This document shows positions 7,021-14,838 of a DNA stretch of 23,347 nucleotides, in pieces. The stretch comes from an uncultured Amaricoccus sp. (lineage in GTDB: Bacteria; Pseudomonadota; Alphaproteobacteria; Rhodobacterales; Rhodobacteraceae), in the NCBI RefSeq assembly GCF_937858865.1, contig NZ_CALLYO010000353.1:1-23347 (forward strand). Reading direction: 5' to 3'. Both the position numbers and the translations under genes were made by a program. A model generated the notes under the pieces. The model had not been told where the DNA came from. It made no database searches and saw nothing but the letters and a program-made list of their open reading frames with translations. Within the stretch, counting starts at the first letter, position 1. Every line of letters begins with the position of its first letter.

Positions 7021-8082
7021 ATGGAGGAGATCCAACGCCCGCGAGGCCCCATGCACGTGACCCCCGGCGCCAGCAACTCGGCGCTCCCCGCCCTCTACCG
7101 CACCATGCGGCGCATCCGCAGCTTCGAGGAGCGGGTGGGCGAGCTCTTCGTCCGCGGGCAGACCGCCGGCTCGATGCTCCACCTCTCGATCGGCGAGGAG
7201 GCGGCAGCGGCCGGCGTCACCGCCGCCATGGGCCCGCGCGACACCTTCACCACCCACCACCGCGGCCACGGCATCTTCCTCGCCCGCGGCGCCGACCCCG
7301 CGCGGATGATGGCCGAGATCGCCGGCAAGGAGGCCGGCTACTGCCGCGGCAAGGGCGGCTCGATGCACATCGCCGACATGGGCCTCGGCCACCTCGGGGC
7401 CAACGCCATCGTCGGCGGCGGCATCCCGGCCGTCGTCGGCGCCGGGCTCTCGGCGCGCCACCACGGCACCGGCGCGATCAGCGTCGCCTTCTTCGGCGAC
7501 GGCGCGACCGGGCAGGGCATCCTCTACGAGAGCATGAACATGGCGGCGCTCTGGGGCCTGCCCGTGCTCTTCGTCTGCATCAACAACCAGTACGGCATGG
7601 GGACGCGAATCGACCAGGCGACGGCCAACACCGCGCTGCACGAGCGCGCGCTCGCCTTCGGGCTCGAGGGGGCGACGGTCGACGGCGTCGACGTCGAGGC
7701 GGTCGCGGACGCCGCGCGTACGCTCGCCGACGCCGCGCGCGCCGGGCGGCCGGGCTTTCTCGCCGTCACCTGCTACCGCTTCTACGGCCATGCCCGGAAG
7801 GACAAGTCACCCTATCGCTCGCCGGAGGAGGAGGCCGAGGGCCGCGCCCGCGACCCGCTCGCCCGTGCCCGCGCCCGTCTCCTCGAGACCGGGCTCGCGA
7901 CGGAGGCCGAGCTCGAAGCGCTCGACGCCGCGGCCGACGCCGAGATGGACGCGACGATCGACTTCGCCGTCGCCGCCGGCGAGCCGCCGCTCGCCTCGAT
8001 GTTCCGCGACGTCTTCGACCCAGCCGAGCCCGAGCCGGAGCCGGTGCGGGCGCGGATCGACCGCGTGCTGGCGAGGGAGTGA
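7021..8082 (+). CDS. acoA: Acetoin/2-oxoacid dehydrogenase-type E1 component, alpha subunit
   Basis: This is the thiamine-pyrophosphate-dependent E1 alpha subunit of an acetoin-dehydrogenase-like complex, 353 residues. The conserved opening LYRTMRRIRSFEERV is followed by THHRGHGIFLARG and GYCRGKGGSMHIAD. The thiamine/magnesium motif runs from FFGDGATGQG to LFVCINNQYGMGT. YRFYGHARKD near residue 260 is the usual phosphorylation-loop region of the family. It is followed after only four bases by the beta subunit. The start is uncertain: ATG 7021 gives the full frame, but ATG 7051 (MHVTPGASN) is also acceptable, and no convincing ribosome-binding site precedes 7021. A pyruvate dehydrogenase E1 cannot be excluded by sequence alone, but the hydrolase-type E2 downstream argues for the acetoin-dehydrogenase family. 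Confidence 0.88.
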   Translation: MEEIQRPRGPMHVTPGASNSALPALYRTMRRIRSFEERVGELFVRGQTAGSMLHLSIGEEAAAAGVTAAMGPRDTFTTHHRGHGIFLARGADPARMMAEIAGKEAGYCRGKGGSMHIADMGLGHLGANAIVGGGIPAVVGAGLSARHHGTGAISVAFFGDGATGQGILYESMNMAALWGLPVLFVCINNQYGMGTRIDQATANTALHERALAFGLEGATVDGVDVEAVADAARTLADAARAGRPGFLAVTCYRFYGHARKDKSPYRSPEEEAEGRARDPLARARARLLETGLATEAELEALDAAADAEMDATIDFAVAAGEPPLASMFRDVFDPAEPEPEPVRARIDRVLARE

Positions 8083-8086
8083 GGCG

Positions 8087-9070
8087 ATGATCGAGCTCAC
8101 CTACCGCGACGCGCTGCGCCAGGCGCTTGCCGACGCCATGACCGAGGATCCCGACGTCGTCGTCCTCGGCGAGGAGGTCGGCCGCTACGGCGGGGCCTAC
8201 GGCGTGACCAGGGACCTCATCCGCGACTTCGGTCCCGACCGCGTCATCGACACGCCGATCTCCGAGGCCGCCATCGTCGGCGCAGCGGTCGGCGCGGCGA
8301 TGACCGGCCTCAGGCCCGTCGCCGAGCTCATGTACGTCGACTTCATCGGCATGACGATGGACCAGCTCGGCAACCAGGCGGCGAAGATCCGCTACATGTT
8401 CGGCGGCCAGACCGGCGTGCCGATGGTGCTGCGGACCCAGGGCGGCACCGGCCGCTCGGCCGGCGCCCAGCACAGCCAGAGCCTCGAGGCCTATGTGATG
8501 CATACGCCCGGCCTGCGGCTCGCCATGCCGGCGACGGTCGCGGACGCCTATCACCTGCTCCGCCAGGCCATCGCCTGCCCGGATCCGGTCGTCTTCATCG
8601 AGCACAAGGCGCTCTACACCATGAAGGAGACCGTCGATCTCGCCGCCGAGCCGCCACCCTGGGGCCGGGCCGCCGTGCGCCGGGAGGGCGGCGATCTCGT
8701 TATCGTCAGCTACTCGCGCCAGCTCTACCACGCCCTCGAAGCCGCGCGGCGGCTGGCGGAGCGGGGCATCGAGGCGACGGTGATCGACCTGCGCACGCTC
8801 AACCCCCTCGACTTCGACACCATCCGCGAGCGGGTCGAGGCGATCGGCCGGGCGATGGTGGTAAGCGAGGGCGCGATGACCGCGGGCGTTGCGGCCGAAC
8901 TCTCCGCCCGCATCGCCGAGGAATGCTTCGACTTCCTCGAGGATCCGGTGGTGCGCGTCGCCGGCGAGGATATCCCGATCTCCGTCTCGACCGCGCTCGA
9001 AGCCGGCTCCGTGCCCGGCCCGGAGCTGATCGCCGGGACCGCCGCGCGGATGCTCGGGGGCCGGGCATGA
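8087..9070 (+). CDS. acoB: Acetoin/2-oxoacid dehydrogenase-type E1 component, beta subunit
   Basis: This 327-residue protein is the E1 beta subunit (transketolase pyrimidine-binding domain, then transketolase C-terminal domain) that pairs with the alpha subunit. The N-terminal half shows VVLGEEVGRYGGAYGVT, RVIDTPISEAAIVGAAVGAA and AELMYVDFIGMTMDQLGNQA. The middle has RTQGGTGRSAGAQHSQSLEA, and the C-terminal domain has ATVIDLRTLNPLDFDTI and MVVSEGAMTAGVAAELSARI. ATG 8087 starts four bases after the alpha stop with GAGG just before it. Its stop overlaps the next ATG by 4 bases, so alpha, beta and E2 are translated as a unit. The catalytic glutamate for cofactor activation is expected in the GEEVG segment, as in the family. 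Confidence 0.9.
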   Translation: MIELTYRDALRQALADAMTEDPDVVVLGEEVGRYGGAYGVTRDLIRDFGPDRVIDTPISEAAIVGAAVGAAMTGLRPVAELMYVDFIGMTMDQLGNQAAKIRYMFGGQTGVPMVLRTQGGTGRSAGAQHSQSLEAYVMHTPGLRLAMPATVADAYHLLRQAIACPDPVVFIEHKALYTMKETVDLAAEPPPWGRAAVRREGGDLVIVSYSRQLYHALEAARRLAERGIEATVIDLRTLNPLDFDTIRERVEAIGRAMVVSEGAMTAGVAAELSARIAEECFDFLEDPVVRVAGEDIPISVSTALEAGSVPGPELIAGTAARMLGGRA

Positions 9071-10311
9071 CGCGCACGCTGGCGCTGCCCCGGCTCGGCG
9101 AGACCATGGAGGAGGCGACGGTCGTGCGCTGGCTGGTCGCGCAGGGCGACGCCTTCCGCCGCGGCCAGGCGATCGTCGAGCTCGAGACCGACAAGACCGT
9201 CGTCGAATATCCCGCGCTCGGCGACGGCGTGCTGGTGGAGATCCTCGCCGGGGAGGGGGCACGCCTCCCGGTCGGGGCCGCCCTCGCCCGCGCCACCGTC
9301 GCCGACGAGGGGGACTGGACCGAAGGCGCGCCGGCCGGAGCCGCCGAGCCGCCCTCCCCTCCCCCCGTCGAGGCGCCGAGGCCCGCGCCGGCGGGAACCA
9401 GGCTCCGGGCGACACCAGTCGCGCGCCGGCTGGCGCGGCAAGCGGGGCTTTCGCTCGACACCATCGCCGGCACCGGCAGGTGCGGCCGGATCGAGCGTCG
9501 CGACGTGGAGCGGGCCGAGGGCGCGGAGCATGGTCCCGGCCCGCGCTTCTTCGACCTACCGGGCGGCCGCATGGCCTGCGACCTCGCCGGTCCCGGGTCC
9601 GGCGAGACGACGCTTCTCCTGCACGGCTTCGCCGGCGACCGCCGCACCTGGGCGGCGACGGCGGCGATCCTCGCCCGCGCGGGGTGTCGGATCGCGGCGC
9701 CCGACCTGCCGGCGCACGGCGAGACCGGTATCGAGGCCGAGGATCCCGCGGCGATCGAGGCCGCGCTCGCCGCGCTCGCCGCCGAGCTGCCCGGCCGGCT
9801 GCGGCTGGTCGGCCACTCGCTCGGGGCGGTCGCCGCGGTCGGCCTCGCGGGGCGGCTCGGGGAGCGGGTAACCGAGCTCGTTCTCGTCTGCCCGGCCGGC
9901 GCCGGGCGCGAGATCGACCAGGGCTTCGTCGCGGGAATGGCGGCGGCGCGCACCCCGGGCGAGCTCGCCCATCTGCTGCGCCGGCTCGGGCCGAGGGGAG
10001 GCTCGCTGTCGGACGCCGCCCTCGCGGCGATGGCCGGCGAGACGGCGCGCGGCCGCCTCGCGCGCCTGGTCGACGCCTTCGTCGGCCCGCTGGGGCAGCG
10101 CACGGATATCCTCCGCCCGCTGGCCGCGCTCGCGCGCCGCCTGCCGGTGCGCGCCGTCTTCGGTACCGCGGACCGGATCGTGCCGGCGACCCATGCGCTC
10201 GCCATGCCGCCCGAGGTCGCGGTGCACTTCCTGCCGACCGGGCACATGCCGCAGTGGGACGCGCCGGCCGAGCTCGCGGCGCTCATCCTCGGGGGCAGGC
10301 CGCGCGGCTGA
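9067..10311 (+). CDS. acoC: AcoC-type E2: lipoyl domain plus alpha/beta hydrolase
   Basis: This 414-residue protein is the acyl-transfer component, with an unusual but known AcoC layout. The lipoyl domain (residues 1-80) carries Lys43 in ELETDKTVVEYPA as lipoylation site. A Pro/Ala-rich linker follows, then a peripheral-subunit-binding domain (115-150, ATPVARRLARQAGLSL). From residue 155 an alpha/beta hydrolase replaces the usual E2 catalytic domain: oxyanion LLLHGFAG, nucleophile Ser251 in VGHSLGAV, Asp369 in FGTADRIVP and His393 in PTGHMPQWD. The usual HxxxDG E2 active site is absent. The binding domain normally docks E1 and the E3 dihydrolipoamide dehydrogenase, but no E3 gene is present, so E3 must be supplied from elsewhere. 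ATG overlaps the beta stop by 4 bases. Confidence 0.9.
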   Translation: MTRTLALPRLGETMEEATVVRWLVAQGDAFRRGQAIVELETDKTVVEYPALGDGVLVEILAGEGARLPVGAALARATVADEGDWTEGAPAGAAEPPSPPPVEAPRPAPAGTRLRATPVARRLARQAGLSLDTIAGTGRCGRIERRDVERAEGAEHGPGPRFFDLPGGRMACDLAGPGSGETTLLLHGFAGDRRTWAATAAILARAGCRIAAPDLPAHGETGIEAEDPAAIEAALAALAAELPGRLRLVGHSLGAVAAVGLAGRLGERVTELVLVCPAGAGREIDQGFVAGMAAARTPGELAHLLRRLGPRGGSLSDAALAAMAGETARGRLARLVDAFVGPLGQRTDILRPLAALARRLPVRAVFGTADRIVPATHALAMPPEVAVHFLPTGHMPQWDAPAELAALILGGRPRG

Positions 10312-10380
10312 CGGCCGGGGGCGCTGCCAAAAAGGCCGGGCGCGGGTGGCATTTGCCGTTCCATCCTCCGGCCCTTGGGC

Positions 10381-10386
10381 TATAAC
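10381..10386 (+). promoter_or_regulatory. Possible -10 box for pyk
   Basis: TATAAC lies 34 bases before the pyk start codon in the 108-base spacer after acoC. No good -35 box is found at normal spacing, so support is weak. It suggests pyk may have its own promoter rather than depend on the aco genes. Confidence 0.3.
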
Positions 10387-10419
10387 CGGCCAAAACCGCA
10401 GGGATGGGATGGCCCGGGC

Positions 10420-11877
10420 ATGACCTCGCTCCGCCGGCAGCGCAACGTGAAGATCGTCGCGACACTCGGCCCGGCGTCGGATACCTACGAGATGATCCGG
10501 AGCCTGTTCCTCGCCGGCGCCGACGTCTTCCGGCTCAACATGAGCCACGGCACCCACGAGGACATCGCGCGCCGCCACGCGCTCGTCCGCCAGGTGGAGG
10601 CCGAGGTCGGCCGGCCGATCGGCATCCTCGCCGACCTGCAGGGGCCGAAGCTCAGGTGCGGCACCTTCGCCGCCGGTTCGGTGATGCTCGAGAAGGGGCA
10701 GCGGTTCCGCTTCGACCTCGACCCGGCCGAGGGCGACGCCAGCCGCGTCTGCCTGCCGCACCCGGAGATCTTCGCGGCGCTCGCGCCCGGCGCCACGCTG
10801 CTCGTCAACGACGGCAAGCTCCGGATGAGGGTCCTCGACTGTTCGCCCGGGCATGCCACGACCGAGGTGGTCGTCGGCGGCGAGATCTCGAACCGCAAGG
10901 GCGTCAACGTGCCCGACGTGGTGCTGCCGCTCGCGGCGCTCTCGCCCAAGGACCGGGGCGACCTCGAATTCGCCTGCAACCTCGGCATCGACTGGCTGGC
11001 GCTCTCCTTCGTGCAGCGGCCGAGCGACGTCTTCGAGGCGCGCGAGCTGGCCGACGGGCGGGCCGCTATCCTCTCCAAGATCGAGAAGCCGGCGGCGGTG
11101 AACGCCTTCGCCGAGATCCTCGAGGCTTCGGACGGGATCATGGTGGCGCGGGGCGATCTCGGGGTCGAGCTGCCGGTCCATCAGGTGCCGCCGATCCAGA
11201 AGCGGCTGACCCGCGCCTGCCGCGCCGCCGGCAAGCCGGTGATCGTGGCGACCCAGATGCTCGAGAGCATGATCTCCGCCCCCGTCCCGACCCGCGCCGA
11301 GGTCTCCGACGTCGCGACCGCGATCTACGAGGGCGTGGACGCGGTGATGCTCTCGGCTGAATCCGCCGCCGGCGACTATCCGGTGCAGGCGGTGACCACG
11401 ATGAGCAACGTCGCCGAGGCGGTGGAGCAGGACGAGATCTATCGCCAGGTGATCGACGCACAGCATACCGCGGCCCACTCCGGCGTCTCCGACGCCATCA
11501 CGGTCGCGGCACGCGAGGTGGCCGAGACGACGAAGGTCAAGGCGATCTGCTGCTTCAGCCACTCCGGCAAGACCGCGCTCCTCGCCGCGCGCGAGCGGCC
11601 GCGGGTGCCGATCATCGCGCTGACGCCGATGGTGGGCACCGCCCGGCGGCTGGCGCTCTCCTGGGGGCTGCACTGCGTGGTGGTGCCGGAGGTCGACCGC
11701 TTCAAGATGGCGGTGGTCAGTGCCGCCCGCGCCGCCCGCGAGGACGGCTTCGCCGCCGAGGACGACCGCATCGTCGTGACCGCCGGCATCCCGTTCGGCG
11801 TCTCCGGCTCGACCAACATCCTGCGCGTCGCCACCGCCAACGAGCGGGCGATCTACGAGGGCGGCGCCGAGGACTGA
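10420..11877 (+). CDS. pyk: Pyruvate kinase
   Basis: This enzyme converts phosphoenolpyruvate and ADP to pyruvate and ATP in glycolysis, in the cytoplasm. At 485 residues it is the normal bacterial length. The start RRQRNVKIVATLGPAS is followed by VFRLNMSHGTHED, DLQGPKLRCG and the B domain. The active-site signature is AAILSKIEKPAAVNAFAEI, followed by GIMVARGDLGVELP, VATQMLESMISAPVPTRAEV and DVATAIYEGVDAVMLSAE. The C-terminal allosteric domain ends with GVSGSTNILRV. ATG 10420 was chosen over an in-frame upstream ATG at 10375 because the family begins close to this point. Location after acoC on the same strand may be chance or may link pyruvate supply to the dehydrogenase; a separate promoter is possible. 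Confidence 0.95.
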   Translation: MTSLRRQRNVKIVATLGPASDTYEMIRSLFLAGADVFRLNMSHGTHEDIARRHALVRQVEAEVGRPIGILADLQGPKLRCGTFAAGSVMLEKGQRFRFDLDPAEGDASRVCLPHPEIFAALAPGATLLVNDGKLRMRVLDCSPGHATTEVVVGGEISNRKGVNVPDVVLPLAALSPKDRGDLEFACNLGIDWLALSFVQRPSDVFEARELADGRAAILSKIEKPAAVNAFAEILEASDGIMVARGDLGVELPVHQVPPIQKRLTRACRAAGKPVIVATQMLESMISAPVPTRAEVSDVATAIYEGVDAVMLSAESAAGDYPVQAVTTMSNVAEAVEQDEIYRQVIDAQHTAAHSGVSDAITVAAREVAETTKVKAICCFSHSGKTALLAARERPRVPIIALTPMVGTARRLALSWGLHCVVVPEVDRFKMAVVSAARAAREDGFAAEDDRIVVTAGIPFGVSGSTNILRVATANERAIYEGGAED

Positions 11878-11893
11878 GGCGTGCCGCGAACCG

Positions 11894-11977
11894 GTCCGCA
11901 CAGTGCGGGCTTCTGGCAACCTTCTGAAATCAATAAACAATATCCTGCGCGTTAACCACCTTTCAACCAAGGTTAAT
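11894..11977 (+). repeat. Intergenic element copy 1 (palindrome, CTGGCAAC, TAACC-N14-GTTAA)
   Basis: It starts 16 bases after the pyk stop with CCGCAC-A-GTGCGG (11896-11908). CTGGCAAC (11913-11920) comes next, then an AT-rich stretch, TAACC (11953-11957), 14 bases, and GTTAA from 11972. Spacing of every landmark matches copy 2. The tetR promoter begins 30 bases further on. Confidence 0.65.
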
Positions 11978-12006
11978 CCGTGGGGGCCTGTCGTCCTGAC
12001 TCTTGC

Positions 12007-12036
12007 TTGACATACATACCAACCAGTCGGTATGTT
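12007..12036 (+). promoter_or_regulatory. tetR promoter with embedded palindromic operator
   Basis: TTGACA (12007-12012), an exact consensus -35 box, is 18 bases from TATGTT (12031-12036). Between and over them lies an inverted repeat, ACATACC (12014-12020) and GGTATGT (12029-12035), with AC/GT partly conserved inside. The ATACCNACNNGTNGGTAT pattern is of the kind bound by TetR-family repressors, so this is most likely the site where the following gene represses itself. Confidence 0.8.
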
Positions 12037-12063
12037 ATCTGCAACCAGAAGGAATCGCCCGGA

Positions 12064-12681
12064 ATGCCGCCGCAGAAGGACGCCCGCACCAAGCTTCTCG
12101 ACGCCGCGATGGCCGTGATCCGCGGCAAGGGCTTCGCCGCCACCTCGGTCGACGAGCTCTGCCAGACGGCCGGCGTCACCAAGGGCGCCTTCTTCCACCA
12201 CTTCCGCTCCAAGGAGGAGCTCGGCGTCGCCGTGGCGAAGCATTTCGGCGAGATGGCGGCTGGCCTCTTCGCTACCGCGCCCTACCAGACGATGACGGAC
12301 CCGCTCGACCGGCTCCTCGCCTACGTCGACTTCCGCACCGCGATCCTCGCGGGGGAGATCCCGGAATACACCTGCCTGCTCGGCACCATGGTGCAGGAGG
12401 CCTACGCCACCCATCCGGCGATCCGCGCGGCCTGCGAGCGCGAGATCACCGGCCATGCGCTGACGCTCGCGCCGGACATCGCGGCCCTCCTCGCCCGTCA
12501 GGGGCGGAGCGACATCGACCCCGCGGGGCTCGCTCTCCACATCCAGGGCGTGCTGCAGGGGGCCTTCATCCTCGCCAAGGCCACCGGCGATGCGCGGGTC
12601 GCCGCCGACAGCCTTGGCCATCTCCGCCGCTACCTCACATTGCTCTTCGAAACCCAACCGCAAAGGAAGGCGCTGCCATGA
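12064..12681 (+). CDS. TetR/AcrR-family transcriptional regulator
   Basis: This 205-residue repressor has the N-terminal TetR helix-turn-helix (residues 8-55: ARTKLLDAAMAVIRGKGFAA, TSVDELCQTAGVTKGAFFHH, FRSKEEL) and a C-terminal ligand-binding half with TCLLGTMVQEAYATHPAIR and HIQGVLQGAFILAKA. The ATG at 12064 has AGAAGGA 10 bases upstream. It follows its own palindromic operator, which argues for autoregulation. Its stop overlaps the DUF1428 start by 4 bases, so the two are co-translated, and the RibD/VOC genes lie just downstream. The regulator therefore probably senses a small electrophile or drug-like compound handled by these enzymes, but the ligand is unknown. Confidence 0.92.
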   Translation: MPPQKDARTKLLDAAMAVIRGKGFAATSVDELCQTAGVTKGAFFHHFRSKEELGVAVAKHFGEMAAGLFATAPYQTMTDPLDRLLAYVDFRTAILAGEIPEYTCLLGTMVQEAYATHPAIRAACEREITGHALTLAPDIAALLARQGRSDIDPAGLALHIQGVLQGAFILAKATGDARVAADSLGHLRRYLTLLFETQPQRKALP

Positions 12682-13031
12682 GCTATGTCGACGGATTCGT
12701 CCTGGCGGTCCCCACCGCCAACCGCGAGGCCTACCGCAAGTACGCCGCGGAGGCGCTCGTCATCTTCAAGGAGCACGGCGCGACCCGCTGCGTCGAATGC
12801 TGGGGCGACGAGGTGCCGGACGGCAAGGTTACCTCCTTCCCCATGGCGGTGAAGCGCAAGGACGACGAGACCGTGGTCTTCTCCTGGATCGAATGGCCCG
12901 ACAAGGAGACCCGCGACACCGGCATGAAGAAGGTCATGGAAGACCCGCGCATGCCGCAGGACATGAAGGGCGCGCCCTTCGACGGCATGCGGATGGTCTA
13001 CGGCGGCTTCACGCCCCTCGTCGACGTCTGA
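12678..13031 (+). CDS. DUF1428 family protein (YbaA-like)
   Basis: This 117-residue protein is full length for the DUF1428 family, whose E. coli member is YbaA. It folds as a dimeric ferredoxin-like alpha/beta barrel in solved family members. Recognisable parts are MSYVDGFVLAVPTANREAYR at the start, FKEHGATRCVECWGDEVPDG, VVFSWIEWPDKETRD and FDGMRMVYGGFTPLVDV at the end. No catalytic function is established. The start is fixed by the 4-base overlap with the tetR stop, with AAGGAAGG about 8-15 bases before it. Members of this family often sit with VOC and RibD-like genes under TetR control, as here. Confidence 0.92.
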   Translation: MSYVDGFVLAVPTANREAYRKYAAEALVIFKEHGATRCVECWGDEVPDGKVTSFPMAVKRKDDETVVFSWIEWPDKETRDTGMKKVMEDPRMPQDMKGAPFDGMRMVYGGFTPLVDV

Positions 13032-13063
13032 GAGTCCTCTGCGAAACGGCCCGGGCGCAGACC

Positions 13064-13145
13064 GGGCACGCGTGCCCAACCTGGCAACATACTGGAATAT
13101 ATGTATTTATCCGGACAGAGTAACCACTTGCTGACGAAGGTTAAC
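13064..13145 (+). repeat. Intergenic element copy 2 (GGGCACGCGTGCCC ... TAACC-N14-GTTAAC)
   Basis: It starts 32 bases after the DUF1428 stop with the perfect palindrome GGGCACGCGTGCCC (13064-13077). CTGGCAAC (13081-13088) follows, then an AT-rich tract, TAACC (13121-13125), 14 bases, and GTTAAC (13140-13145). It fills much of the 224-base spacer before the RibD-like gene; the rest of that spacer is GC-rich with no other feature I can see. Confidence 0.7.
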
Positions 13146-13255
13146 GGCGCGGCGCCCCTTCTGCTGAGGTCTCTCTGAGGCCCGGCCGCCGCCCCGACGT
13201 CACCTGCGGCGGCGACCGCGAGCGTCGCCGGGATCGGCGGGCAAGGGAGGACGTG

Positions 13256-13858
13256 ATGCAGACCGCAGAGTCCAGGGTCGTCATCGAGATGAGCATGTCC
13301 CTCGACGGGTTCGTCGCGGGGCCGGACGACGGAGAGGAGTTTCCCAACGGTCGCGACGGCATCAAGCATGTCTTCGGCTGGCTTTCGAACGCCCAGGAGG
13401 AGGGCGGCGCCAACAAGGCCGAGGTCGACCGGATGCATGCCCGGTCCGGCGCCTTCATCTTCGGGCGGCGGACCTACGACATCACCGGCGGCTGGGGCGG
13501 ATCGCACCCGCTGACGGGCGTTCCGCTCTTCATCCTCACCCACCATCCGCCGGATCCCGAAACGGTCCCCAAGGGTCGCTCGAGGATCGTCTTCGTCACG
13601 GACGGCATCGAAAGCGCGGTAAGCCGGGCCAAGGCGGCGGCCGGCGGCAAGGACGTCCTGCTGTGCGGCGCGTCCCCCTGCCAGCAGGCATTGGATGCCG
13701 GCGTGGTCGACGAGGTGATGATCCACCTCGCGCCCAGCCTGATCGGCAGCGGCGTGCGCCTGTTCGAAGGGTTCAAGGGACCGATCGCCCTGGAAAAGCT
13801 GTCTGCGACCGACGGCCCGCTCGCGACCCACATCCGCTACCGCGTCATCAAGGACTGA
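13256..13858 (+). CDS. RibD C-terminal / dihydrofolate-reductase-like family protein
   Basis: This 200-residue cytoplasmic protein belongs to the RibD_C/DHFR-like superfamily (NADPH-binding reductase fold). The opening VVIEMSMSLDGFVAGPDDG, FIFGRRTYDITGGW in the middle, VLLCGASPCQQALDAGVVDE, and HLAPSLIGSGVRLFEG are the usual landmarks. Members such as E. coli YyaP-like proteins have no firmly assigned substrate. ATG 13256 has GGGAGG 5 bases upstream; an in-frame GTG at 13253 is an alternative. The VOC gene starts 21 bases after its stop, so it heads a three-gene unit. It is preceded by an intergenic repeat element that separates it from the TetR-DUF1428 pair. Confidence 0.88.
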   Translation: MQTAESRVVIEMSMSLDGFVAGPDDGEEFPNGRDGIKHVFGWLSNAQEEGGANKAEVDRMHARSGAFIFGRRTYDITGGWGGSHPLTGVPLFILTHHPPDPETVPKGRSRIVFVTDGIESAVSRAKAAAGGKDVLLCGASPCQQALDAGVVDEVMIHLAPSLIGSGVRLFEGFKGPIALEKLSATDGPLATHIRYRVIKD

Positions 13859-13879
13859 CGGCTGCCGAAGGAGGACAGC

Positions 13880-14791
13880 ATGCAGAAGATCACCCCCCAT
13901 CTCTGGTACGACAGCGATGCCGAGACCGCGGCGCGCACCTATGTCGACCTCGTTGCCGGCTCCGCCATCGGCTCGGTCGTGCGCTACCCGGAAGCCGGGC
14001 GCGAGATCCACGGCCGCGAGCCCGGCAGCGTGATGACCGTCGAGTTCCGCCTCGGCGACACCGGTCTGATCGCGCTGAATGGCGGCCCGCTTTTCCAGTT
14101 CACCCACGCCGGTTCGCTCTTCGTCACCCTCGAGGACAGGGCGGCCGTCGACCGCCTGTGGGAGGGCCTGATCGAGGGCGGCCGCGAGCTCATGCCGCTC
14201 GACCGCTACGAGTGGGGCGAGCACTATGGCTGGCTGGCCGACCGCTGGGGGCTGAGCTGGCAGGTCTGCCTCGGCAGCCGCGCCGCGGCCGGGCGCACCA
14301 TCACCCCGAGCCTCCTCTTCGGCGGCGAGGCCGCCGGCCGGGCGCAGGAGGCGATCGACCTCTACGCCTCCGCGCTCGGTGCGAGACTCGAGAGCGTCAT
14401 GCGCCACGACGGCAGCGGCAGGGACCCCGCCGGAGGCGTCCGGCACGCGCGGCTCACGATCGACGGCCAGCCCCTCACCATCATGGAGAGCGTCACCTCG
14501 GAGGCTCCCTTCACCGAGGCCTTCTCGCTGCTCGTCAACTGCGAGGACCAGGCCGAGATCGACCGCCTCTGGTCGGCGCTCTCGGCGGTGCCCGAGGCAG
14601 AGGCCTGCGGCTGGCTGAAGGACCGCTTCGGGGTCTCCTGGCAGATCGCCCCGCGGGCGCTCGGGGAGATGATGACCTCGGGCGACCGCGCCGGCGTCGA
14701 GCGCCTCACCGCCGCCTTCATGAAGATGAAGAAGCTCGACCTCGCGACACTCGAGCGCGCCTTCGCCGGGGCGGCCGTCGTCGACAGCTAG
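13880..14791 (+). CDS. Tandem VOC (PhnB/3-dmu-9) protein
   Basis: This 303-residue protein has two copies of the PhnB-type VOC (glyoxalase/dioxygenase fold) domain. Domain 1 covers about residues 1-135 (ITPHLWYDSDAETAARTYVD, then GWLADRWGLSWQVCLGS). Domain 2 covers about 138-290 (ITPSLLFGGEAAGRAQEAID, then CGWLKDRFGVSWQIAPRALG). Each carries the W/DRWG or DRFG plus SWQ landmark that closes such domains. Members are often annotated as 3-demethylubiquinone-9 methyltransferases, which is misleading; the real activity is unknown. GGAGG lies just before the ATG. The second domain and the next gene resemble each other more than either resembles domain 1, suggesting a local duplication history. Confidence 0.9.
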   Translation: MQKITPHLWYDSDAETAARTYVDLVAGSAIGSVVRYPEAGREIHGREPGSVMTVEFRLGDTGLIALNGGPLFQFTHAGSLFVTLEDRAAVDRLWEGLIEGGRELMPLDRYEWGEHYGWLADRWGLSWQVCLGSRAAAGRTITPSLLFGGEAAGRAQEAIDLYASALGARLESVMRHDGSGRDPAGGVRHARLTIDGQPLTIMESVTSEAPFTEAFSLLVNCEDQAEIDRLWSALSAVPEAEACGWLKDRFGVSWQIAPRALGEMMTSGDRAGVERLTAAFMKMKKLDLATLERAFAGAAVVDS

Positions 14792-14838
14792 CGGGGCCGG
14801 AGGGGCCCGCGCCCGCACCACCTGAAAGGAGAGAGATC

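Noticed and set aside
10312..10419. Terminator between acoC and pyk
   Set aside because: GC-rich repeats are present but no stable inverted repeat followed by T residues was found.
11951..11977. GTTAACC/GGTTAAT as a CtrA binding site
   Set aside because: CtrA sites need TTAA-N7-TTAA; here the two TTAA parts are separated by 17 bases.
9556..12663. Open frame of about 1000 codons on the minus strand opposite acoC, pyk and tetR
   Set aside because: It runs antisense through three well-supported genes, has no recognisable domain, and its composition is that of a shadow frame.
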